A stretch of DNA of 8,955 bases, taken from contig CATPBC010000031.1 of assembly GCA_955652195.1 (NCBI GenBank), positions 1 through 8,955 on the forward strand, read 5' to 3'. Position 1 is the stretch's first letter; the number at the start of each line of letters is the position of its first letter. This stretch comes from an uncultured Xanthobacteraceae bacterium (GTDB lineage Bacteria; Pseudomonadota; Alphaproteobacteria; Rhizobiales; Xanthobacteraceae). Both the position numbers and the translations under genes were made by a program. Shown one piece after another: positions 1-5,722 of this stretch. Below the pieces are notes generated by a model. It was not told the DNA's origin, did not search any database, and saw nothing but the letters and a program-made list of their open reading frames with translations.

Positions 1-308
1 ACCTGCCGAAGGTGCTGGACCTTGCTAAGCGCAAGAATGCTGTGATCAAGGTAAGCGGCGCCTGCACGCTGTCCCAGAAACCGTATCCGTTCCCGGACAT
101 TTGGGATCCGCTCGCGCGCGTGTTCGATGCCTGGGGTTTCGATCGCTGCCTGTGGGGTACGGACTGGACGCGCGCATATGCAATCGTCAACTACGAGCAA
201 GCCGTCGAACCCTTCCTTAAAACTGAGCGCCTAAGCGACAGTGAGCGGGCGATGCTGATGGGCGGCGCGTGCGCCAAAGCCTATCGTTGGACCCCGAAGA
301 AAGGTTAG
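1..308 (+). CDS. Amidohydrolase family (PF04909-like) metal-dependent hydrolase, C-terminal part, 5' end outside window
   Basis: The frame is open from the left edge (first full codon at position 3) to TAG at 306-308, so only about the last 101 residues are present. A GTG at 12 is internal and should not be taken as the start. The visible part carries the C-terminal signature of the amidohydrolase-2 TIM-barrel family: a phenylalanine-rich segment, then FDRCLWGTDW, whose Asp is the conserved active-site/metal-side residue, and an ending in which the conserved 'N-A-x-x-x-Y-x-W' stretch appears as CAKAYRW. Family members hydrolyse or decarboxylate cyclic and aromatic-pathway carboxylates in the cytoplasm, for example lactonases and decarboxylases of ring-cleavage routes. 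That fits the catabolic genes downstream, but it is separated from them by a broken gene and shares no obvious operon with them. The exact substrate cannot be inferred. Confidence 0.75.
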   Translation, partial: LPKVLDLAKRKNAVIKVSGACTLSQKPYPFPDIWDPLARVFDAWGFDRCLWGTDWTRAYAIVNYEQAVEPFLKTERLSDSERAMLMGGACAKAYRWTPKKG

Positions 309-395
309 GTTCGACCGCAAAACTGATCGACTCACCGTTCCGCTCGCATGGCTGGGTCGCGCTGACGGGCTCATCGAATAGCTAGGTCGACGAAA

Positions 396-1112
396 ATGCG
401 GATCGGCGCAGTGAACGTTCTGATATCCGGCGGATTTAGTGGCGCGTATGAGCAGCTGTTGCCGGAATTCGAGCGGACGAGCGGCATCAAGGTCACGACC
501 AGATCGGGTGCGTCGCAGGGACTAGGGCCGCAAACGATTGCCGCGCAGCTCGCCCGCGGCGTGTCTGCTGACGTGATGATCCTCTCTAGGGAAGGCCTTG
601 GTGAGCTGATGGCCGCGGATAAGATTGTCGCCGGAACCGACGTGGATCTTGCGCGAGTCCCCCTTGGCGTGGAGGTGCGGGCGGGGACTCCGAAGCCCGA
701 CGTGAGCACGGTCGAAGCTTTCAAACTGCTCCTGCTCAAGGCGAAAACCGTCGCGGTCCCTGCAAGTACCAGCGGTATCTGGCTTAAGACCGATCTTTTT
801 CCGCGGCTTGGCATCGCGGAGAAGATCAATGTCAAGGCGACGCCGCGCGGCACGCACGCAACCGAAATGGTCGCCGCAGGAGGCGCGGATCTTGCGGTGA
901 TGCCGGTGAGTGAAATTGTGCACGCGACAGGGGTCGATTTCGCAGGCAGCCTCCCGCCGGAGATCCAGTTCGTCTAAGTGTTTTCAGCGGCCGTTGTGGC
1001 CGGCTCCGAAGAGATTGAAGGTTCTAAACGACTAATCGAATTTCTTGCCTCGGCGCGCGCTTCCGGGACAATCAGGAAAAGTGGAATGGAACCGCTCGCC
1101 ACCTCCAGCTAG
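396..1112 (+). pseudogene. ModA-like substrate-binding protein gene interrupted by an in-frame TAA at 975-977
   Basis: The first 193 codons (396-977) encode a type-II periplasmic-binding-protein fold of the molybdate-binding (ModA-like) family: an N-terminal strand with LISGGFSGAYEQL (residues 9-21), a hinge-side SADVMILS segment (57-64), VPASTSGIW (121-129) and ADLAVMPVSEI (164-174). Translation stops at TAA 975-977, directly after PPEIQFV. The same frame then continues for 44 sense codons, beginning VFSAAVVAGS and including a KRLIEFLAS helix and KSGMEPLA, and closes with tandem TAG stops at 1110-1115. That continuation matches the expected C-terminus of the family, so the intact protein would be about 238 residues. 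A C-to-T change (CAA to TAA) is the simplest cause. No signal peptide is visible, which is common in this short subfamily. The ATG at 396 is preceded by only a weak AGG (384-386); the frame is closed upstream by TGA at 363-365. The product is probably non-functional unless the stop is a sequence error or is read through. Confidence 0.75.
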
Positions 1113-1179
1113 TAGGGTTGGCTCTGATGGATGACGCCGAATTCAATTGCCGTGCTCCTGCGTGGGCGTCGGCACATAC

Positions 1180-1262
1180 GCGGCTCAGGAAGCGGCCCGG
1201 TACATAAGTGGCTCAGTATGTAAGTCAGTACGAAGCGGCTCAGGTGACGGTGGCGGCCCAGG
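1180..1262 (+). repeat. Degenerate short GCGGCTCAGG-type repeats in the gap before the operon
   Basis: Copies or near-copies of the same core lie at 1180-1189 (gcggctcagg), 1192-1200 (gcggcccgg), 1209-1217 (gtggctcag), 1235-1244 (gcggctcagg) and 1253-1262 (gcggcccagg). The stretch between the third and fourth also repeats itself (taagtggctcagta followed by taagtcagta). A short inverted repeat, tacata (1201-1206) and tatgta (1217-1222), is separated by 10 bases. The last copy lies inside the HTH tail remnant, so part of the similarity may be coding. This could be decayed tandem duplication or a loose operator region ahead of the transporter genes; spacing is irregular (12, 17, 26 and 18 bases), so function is unproven. 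No convincing -35/-10 pair was seen between 1113 and 1305. Confidence 0.35.
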
Positions 1263-1299
1263 GGTGCGGCTACGGAAGCGGCAGCAGAAGAAGGTGTAG
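1243..1299 (+). pseudogene. Remnant: C-terminal tail of a small XRE/HTH-type regulator
   Basis: In the frame ending at TAG 1297-1299 the sequence encodes GDGGGPGVRLRKRQQKKV. The GGGPGVRLRK block is, from memory, the typical C-terminal tail of small (about 70-90 residue) helix-turn-helix proteins common in Bradyrhizobium and relatives, which usually read '...IEFIDENGGGPGVRLRK'. The helix-turn-helix itself is missing: codons before 1243 read as repeat-like sequence, and the frame is closed at TGA 1132-1134 with no plausible start. The TAG lies 6 bases before the ATPase ATG, and the remnant supplies the AAGAAGG (1287-1293) that may act as that gene's ribosome binding site. A real regulator may once have stood directly before the operon. 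The motif is clear; the history is inference. Confidence 0.5.
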
Positions 1300-1305
1300 G
1301 CCGTC

Positions 1306-2775
1306 ATGACGAAACCCGCTGTCAGCGCCCGCGCTGTGTCCAAATATTTCGGCGCCACGTGCGCGCTGGCAAATATCGATTTCGAGCTCTTTGCCGGCGA
1401 AGTTCACGCGCTGGTCGGCGAAAATGGCGCCGGCAAATCGACGCTGGTGCGGATCTTGAGCGGCGTGCATCAGCCCGATCAAGGCGAGGTCTCGATTGAT
1501 GGACAGCGTGCGCACCTCGGCAGCCCGAGCGCTGCGATTGCCGCAGGAATCGTGACCATCCCGCAGGAACTGCGGCTTGTGCAGTCGCTGTCAATTGCGG
1601 AAAACCTCACACTCGGCGACCCTCCGGTGAAGCGCGTACTCGGCATGCGCGTCGTCGACAGAAGGCGAATGCGGGCAGCGGCGTCAGACCAGCTCGCGCA
1701 GCTTGGCCTCTCGCTCGATCCCGGTATCCGTGTCGATCGGCTGAGCTATGCCGAGCGCCAGCTCGTCGCTATCGCCAAAGCGCTGCGCCGGCATTGCAAG
1801 ATCCTCATTCTCGACGAACCCACCGCGGCGCTGGAAATGCGCGAAGTCGAGCGATTGTTCACACTGATCGATCATATGAAGCGTGAGGGCGCCGGAATCC
1901 TGTACGTCTCGCATCGCCTTGACGAAGTGGTGAGGCTTGCCGACCGGTGCACCGTGCTGCGCGACGGCCAGGTCGCCACGGTGGCACGGCGCGGCAATTT
2001 TAAAATCGCCGACTTGATTGTCGCGATGACCGGCGGCCTTGAGATGCAGCCCAGCGATACCGTGTCAGAGCCAGGCGGCATAGTGCTCGAAGATGTATCA
2101 CGCCGTCCCGATGCCATTCGATTACGGGCCAACGAGGTACTAGGCCTTGCCGGATTGCTCAGCAGCGGTGCTGGTCACATGTTACGCCGGCTGTTCGGAT
2201 TTACTGGCGAAAGAATTGAGCTGCGCCGGAATGGCAGACTTAAGCGGATCGCCAGCCCCGCTGATGCGATCAGGATCGGAATCGGATTTGTGCCCGACGA
2301 ACGGCGGCTGGGACTGATCATGAATCAATCGATTCGCGACAACATTCTGCTGCCGAGCCTCGATGTTATTGCACGCGGCGGGCGTATTGATCGCGGTGAG
2401 GGCAACCGGCTCGTCGAACAAATGATGGAGTTGCTCGATATCCGGCCGCGCCATCCCGAACTGCCGGTATCAGCACTGTCGGGCGGCAATCAGCAGAAGG
2501 TGATCGTAGCAAAATGGTTCGCGCGCGGGGTCGGGGTACTGCTGCTTGACGAGCCGACTCAGGGCATCGATGTCGCTGCGAAAGCGCAGATTCATACGCT
2601 GATTCGCAAGTTTGCGAAGCGCGGTGGCGGTGTGCTCGTTCGCTCCAGTGATCTCACCGAGTTGACATTGATTTGCGACGAAATCCTGGCAGTGCACCAA
2701 GCGCGCATCACCGATCGCTTGCAGCGCTCCGACGGCTTTGATGAAAAACGACTGCACGCGGCAATCGGCGGATGA
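1306..2775 (+). CDS. Sugar-type ABC transporter ATP-binding protein with two nucleotide-binding domains (RbsA/MglA/XylG family)
   Basis: This 489-residue protein has the usual RbsA-family length and energises import through the permease encoded next to it, at the inner face of the membrane. Domain 1 carries Walker A GENGAGKST (38-46), signature LSYAERQ (146-152), Walker B ILILDEPTAAL (166-176) and switch His203 in VSHRLDE. Domain 2 carries a degenerate P-loop without lysine (LLSSGAGHML, 284-293), the family's GFVPDERRLGL (327-337), an intact LSGGNQQK (391-398), LLLDEPTQGID (412-422), and serine instead of the switch histidine (SSDLTEL). One active and one degenerate site is normal for this family. 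ATG 1306 is the only usable start: TAG at 1297-1299 closes the frame just upstream. The ribosome site is modest (AAGAAGG at 1287-1293, or AGG at 1298-1300). Its stop overlaps the permease start (ATGA). Relatives import ribose, galactose or xylose but also non-sugars, so the ligand is open. Confidence 0.93.
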   Translation: MTKPAVSARAVSKYFGATCALANIDFELFAGEVHALVGENGAGKSTLVRILSGVHQPDQGEVSIDGQRAHLGSPSAAIAAGIVTIPQELRLVQSLSIAENLTLGDPPVKRVLGMRVVDRRRMRAAASDQLAQLGLSLDPGIRVDRLSYAERQLVAIAKALRRHCKILILDEPTAALEMREVERLFTLIDHMKREGAGILYVSHRLDEVVRLADRCTVLRDGQVATVARRGNFKIADLIVAMTGGLEMQPSDTVSEPGGIVLEDVSRRPDAIRLRANEVLGLAGLLSSGAGHMLRRLFGFTGERIELRRNGRLKRIASPADAIRIGIGFVPDERRLGLIMNQSIRDNILLPSLDVIARGGRIDRGEGNRLVEQMMELLDIRPRHPELPVSALSGGNQQKVIVAKWFARGVGVLLLDEPTQGIDVAAKAQIHTLIRKFAKRGGGVLVRSSDLTELTLICDEILAVHQARITDRLQRSDGFDEKRLHAAIGG

Positions 2776-3734
2776 GGCGCCACTCGAAGTACACGTGGCC
2801 GTGGCTGCGACGATTTAATCTCGTCGGTCAGGCTCCATTGATCACACTCATTGTGCTGTGCCTTGCCACGGCGCTCATGACTGACCGATTTATATCGCCG
2901 CTCAATCTGACCAACATTTTGGTGCAGTCCTCGATTATGGCCGTCATCGCCATTGGCATGACGTTTGTCATCATTGGCGGCGGGTTTGATCTTTCCGTCG
3001 GCTCGACAGTCGCTCTCGCCGGCTGTATCGCCGCGATGGTGATGGTGCGGTTCGGTCTAGTCGCTGGCATCATCGCCGGCATCGCCGCCGGCATGGCGGT
3101 TGGATTGGCAAACGGTCTGATCATCGCGAGATTAGGAGTAAATCCATTCATCACCACGCTTGGCACCATGGTGCTGGTGCGCGGCGTCGTCTATCTGATT
3201 ACCGGTGGCGCACCTGTCGGCGACGAAGGCCTGCCGCCGGCATTTATCGCGTTCGGCTCCGTGCGTTTTCTGGGAATCCATTATCTGGTCTGGGTTCCTG
3301 CTCTGCTGCTTGTCGCTTTGTCCTGGTTGATGCAGGCGACGCCCTATGGCCAGCGAGTCTACGCGACTGGCGGCAATCGGGAAGCCGCCTATCTCTCCGG
3401 CGTTGCGGTCGAGCGGATCATCGCCTCGACCTATGTCTGGTGCGGCGGGCTTGCTGGGCTGGCAGGAGTGATGCTTGCCGCCCGCCTGCAATCCGGACAG
3501 CCGACGGCCGGTGAGTTTTATGAACTGACCGCGATCGCCGCAGTCATTTTGGGCGGCGCCAGCCTGCATGGCGGCGAAGGCACGCTTTATAAGAGCATTA
3601 TCGGCGTGCTCATCATGGTCGTGCTTGGCAACAGTCTTAATCTCCTGAACGTCGATTCTTACTGGCAACGCGTCGCGATCGGTGCAGTTATTATTGCCGC
3701 GGCGGCAACAGATCGGCTACGCTCCCATCGATAA
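2772..3734 (+). CDS. ABC transporter permease, RbsC-type (BPD_transp_2 family)
   Basis: This 320-residue integral inner-membrane protein forms the translocation channel, probably as a homodimer because only one permease gene is present. Hydrophobic segments cover most of the chain, the first at about residues 22-37. Family motifs appear in order: GGGFDLSVGS (69-78), the cytoplasmic-loop region GVNPFITTLGT (122-132), YATGGNREAAYLSG (197-210), which is the loop contacting the ATPase, and ELTAIAAVILGGASL followed by GGEGT (251-271). The start ATG overlaps the stop of the ATPase gene by four bases (ATGA), so translation is probably coupled; no strong ribosome site of its own is visible. The short, arginine-rich N-terminus ahead of the first membrane segment fits a cytoplasmic N-end. 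Length and motif spacing are ordinary; there is no sign of truncation. Confidence 0.93.
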   Translation: MRRHSKYTWPWLRRFNLVGQAPLITLIVLCLATALMTDRFISPLNLTNILVQSSIMAVIAIGMTFVIIGGGFDLSVGSTVALAGCIAAMVMVRFGLVAGIIAGIAAGMAVGLANGLIIARLGVNPFITTLGTMVLVRGVVYLITGGAPVGDEGLPPAFIAFGSVRFLGIHYLVWVPALLLVALSWLMQATPYGQRVYATGGNREAAYLSGVAVERIIASTYVWCGGLAGLAGVMLAARLQSGQPTAGEFYELTAIAAVILGGASLHGGEGTLYKSIIGVLIMVVLGNSLNLLNVDSYWQRVAIGAVIIAAAATDRLRSHR

Positions 3735-3749
3735 CGAGGGAGGTCTTTT

Positions 3750-4682
3750 ATGCTGGACACCCGTCCTCTCGTATTGCTCGCAGCCATGATGAGCGTGCTC
3801 GGCGTCTGCTCTTTTCCTGCCGCCGCACAGCAAAAGACGACGATTGGTGTCTCGCTCGCACAGGACGACAATCCTTTTTACATCGCAATGCTCAAGGGCA
3901 TTCGCGAGCGCGCGCAAGAGCTCAGCTGGGAGGTGGTGACGGTTTCGGCCAACGAAGACAAGGCCAAGCAAATTGCCGGCGTGCAGGATCTCGTTGCACA
4001 CGGCGTGAAAGGCATTCTGATCTCGCCGATCGACGCGGTCGGCGTCAACGCCGCCTATGACGCAGCGAAGGCCGCAAATATTCCGATTGTGTCGGTGGCG
4101 CGCGGCTCGACCTCGCCGAACCAGACGCTGCACGTCGCGATGGACGAGACTCAGATCGGCCGCGATATCGCCGAGTGGACCGCCATAGCCATCGGCGGCG
4201 AAGGCAAAGTGGCCATGCTGCTCGGTCCCAGTGGCGTGCCCACCTTCCGCAATCTCGGCGACGGCTATGCCCAGGTGATGGCCAAATATCCGAAGATCCA
4301 GATCGTCTTTCGCGCCGACGGGCCGCTCACCCGCGAACGCGGCGTCAAGCAGGCGGAAGATACTTTGGTTGCCAATCCCGATCTGAAGGCAATCTATGCC
4401 GCCAACGACGACGTCGCCCTGGGCGCCATGCAAGCCGTGCTTGCTGCCGACCGCTCGGGTAAGACTATCGTGACCGGAATGAATGGAGTGCCGCCGGCGC
4501 TGCGTGCCGTCAAAGACGGCAAACTCGCTATGACGGTCGAGCTCAATCCGGTGCTGTGGGGCCGGCTCGGCGTCGACGTGCTGGCCAGTTATCTGAAAGG
4601 AGAAAAGGTCGAACCGCGCGTGTTCATCAAGCACGTGATCATCGATCAGACTAATATCGACGCGAAACTGCCGAAGACTTAA
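3750..4682 (+). CDS. Periplasmic substrate-binding protein of a sugar-type ABC transporter (RbsB-like, Peripla_BP_4)
   Basis: This 310-residue secreted protein should capture the ligand in the periplasm and deliver it to the permease encoded just upstream. Residues 1-26 form a signal peptide with a hydrophobic core (LVLLAAMMSVLG) and an AAA|QQ cleavage site; Cys20 is not in a proper lipobox, so a lipoprotein is unlikely. The mature protein has the RbsB pattern: TIGVSLAQDDNPFY (31-44), ISPIDA (91-96), VSVARGS (114-120) with a likely ligand-contacting Arg118, IYAANDDVALGAMQA (215-229) and a GMNG-to-VELNP stretch (243-267). A strong ribosome site, GAGGGAGG at 3736-3743, lies six bases before ATG, the best in the operon, as expected for a protein needed in excess over its transporter. 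Binding-site residues differ enough from textbook ribose binders that sugar specificity should not be assumed. Confidence 0.92.
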   Translation: MLDTRPLVLLAAMMSVLGVCSFPAAAQQKTTIGVSLAQDDNPFYIAMLKGIRERAQELSWEVVTVSANEDKAKQIAGVQDLVAHGVKGILISPIDAVGVNAAYDAAKAANIPIVSVARGSTSPNQTLHVAMDETQIGRDIAEWTAIAIGGEGKVAMLLGPSGVPTFRNLGDGYAQVMAKYPKIQIVFRADGPLTRERGVKQAEDTLVANPDLKAIYAANDDVALGAMQAVLAADRSGKTIVTGMNGVPPALRAVKDGKLAMTVELNPVLWGRLGVDVLASYLKGEKVEPRVFIKHVIIDQTNIDAKLPKT

Positions 4683-4693
4683 GGAACCCGAGC

Positions 4694-5722
4694 ATGGCTG
4701 ACGTCGCGACTGCCGCCAAGCCCAGCGAGTTCGTGGCACAATTACAAGCGGCCAACCTGCATCCGCTTTGGGATCGCTTTCGCACCATCACCCCGGTCAA
4801 ACCGCAGCCCAAAGATCCACCGTTGCTCTGGCGCTGGCGCGACATCGAGCCATTCACCGAGCGGGCGGCGTCCCAAGTGCCGATCGACGATGTCGAGCGC
4901 CGCGCCCTGATTTTGGTCAATCCCGCCTTTGCCGGTGATACGGTGACAACCTCAAACCTCATCGCCGCCTTCACCGTTCTTGATCCCGGCGATCGGGCGC
5001 GGCCGCATCGCCACACTTTCTCGGCGATCCGTTTCGCAACGCGGGCGGAGGGAGCGGCCACGATCGTCAACGGCCGGCGCTGTAACATGCATGACGGTGA
5101 TCTGATCCTCACCCCACCGATGTGCTGGCACGGCCACATCAATGAAAGCGATCACCGCATCATCTGGTTTGATGCTGCAAATATTCCGCTGCTCCGCACG
5201 CTCGACGCCAATTTCTTCGAGCCCGGCGATCCCAAAGCCAATCAGTTCTGGATGGTGGATGAAGGCGAGGAGAAACTATGGACGGAACCAGGCCTGGTCG
5301 GCACCGAGCTTGACTATCCGGCGACCCATTCGCCCAAGTATCATTATTCCGGCGCAGCGACGCGCCGCCTGTTGGCCGCGCTTTCTCCCGGTGCCGATGG
5401 TTCGCGCACAGTGCGCTACACCAATCCCGCCACCGGCGATGCCGTCATGCCGGCGCTCGACTGTTATGCCGTGCGGCTATCGAAGGATCGTGCCACGCGG
5501 CCGAAACGCACTACCTGCAACATGATCTGTCTCGTCGTTTCGGGGATGGGTCGTTCGACCGTGGGCGAGCACACCTTTGATTGGTCGCAGCACGACGTGT
5601 TCTCGATCCCACATTGGACACTGGCAAGCCATACCGCAAAAGGCGGTGATGCCGATCTTTTCGTCGTCTCCGACAAGGTGGCGCTCGAGCGCCTCGATCT
5701 GTTGCGCGAGGAATACCAATAA
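4694..5722 (+). CDS. Double-cupin dioxygenase, gentisate 1,2-dioxygenase-like
   Basis: This 342-residue cytoplasmic protein has the length and two-cupin layout of gentisate/1-hydroxy-2-naphthoate/salicylate ring-cleaving dioxygenases, which use Fe(II) and O2. In the N-terminal cupin, PHRHTFSAIRF (104-114) supplies His105 and His107, and GDLILTPPMCWHGH (135-148) supplies His146, the expected three-histidine iron site. It is followed by the family's WFDAANIPLLRTLDANFFEP (158-177). The C-terminal cupin is seen in VVSGMGRSTVG (281-291), HDVFSIPHW (300-308) and LFVVSDKVAL (322-331); it lacks a full metal triad, as usual. A ribosome site (AAGGAA, 4681-4686) overlaps the upstream stop, seven bases before ATG. 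The stop TAA (5720-5722) overlaps the inferred start of the next gene. Gentisate is the nearest known substrate type, but related cupins act on salicylates and hydroxynaphthoates, or are unassigned. Confidence 0.85.
   Translation: MADVATAAKPSEFVAQLQAANLHPLWDRFRTITPVKPQPKDPPLLWRWRDIEPFTERAASQVPIDDVERRALILVNPAFAGDTVTTSNLIAAFTVLDPGDRARPHRHTFSAIRFATRAEGAATIVNGRRCNMHDGDLILTPPMCWHGHINESDHRIIWFDAANIPLLRTLDANFFEPGDPKANQFWMVDEGEEKLWTEPGLVGTELDYPATHSPKYHYSGAATRRLLAALSPGADGSRTVRYTNPATGDAVMPALDCYAVRLSKDRATRPKRTTCNMICLVVSGMGRSTVGEHTFDWSQHDVFSIPHWTLASHTAKGGDADLFVVSDKVALERLDLLREEYQ
5708..5712 (+). promoter_or_regulatory. Ribosome binding site GAGGA that supports a start at 5719
   Basis: GAGGA lies inside the end of the cupin gene, with six bases before ATA 5719-5721. 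Spacing and sequence are good for an alphaproteobacterial ribosome binding site. It has no use for the cupin gene, which ends ten bases later, and so points to initiation at the ATAA overlap rather than at GTG 5848. Confidence 0.6.

Noticed and set aside
371..853. A 160-codon open frame on the minus strand opposite the ModA-like gene
   Set aside because: Ser/Arg/Thr/Ala-rich low-information translation; the plus strand carries the real family motifs.
1306..4682. Naming the transporter genes rbsABC
   Set aside because: No ribokinase or other sugar-metabolism gene is present, and the downstream genes suggest a non-sugar ligand, so a specific symbol is not justified.
3717..4739. A 340-codon open frame on the minus strand opposite the periplasmic binding protein gene
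   Set aside because: It is fully antisense to a well-recognised gene with signal peptide and strong ribosome site. Its translation is rich in His/Arg/Gly without family motifs, typical of antisense frames in GC-rich DNA.
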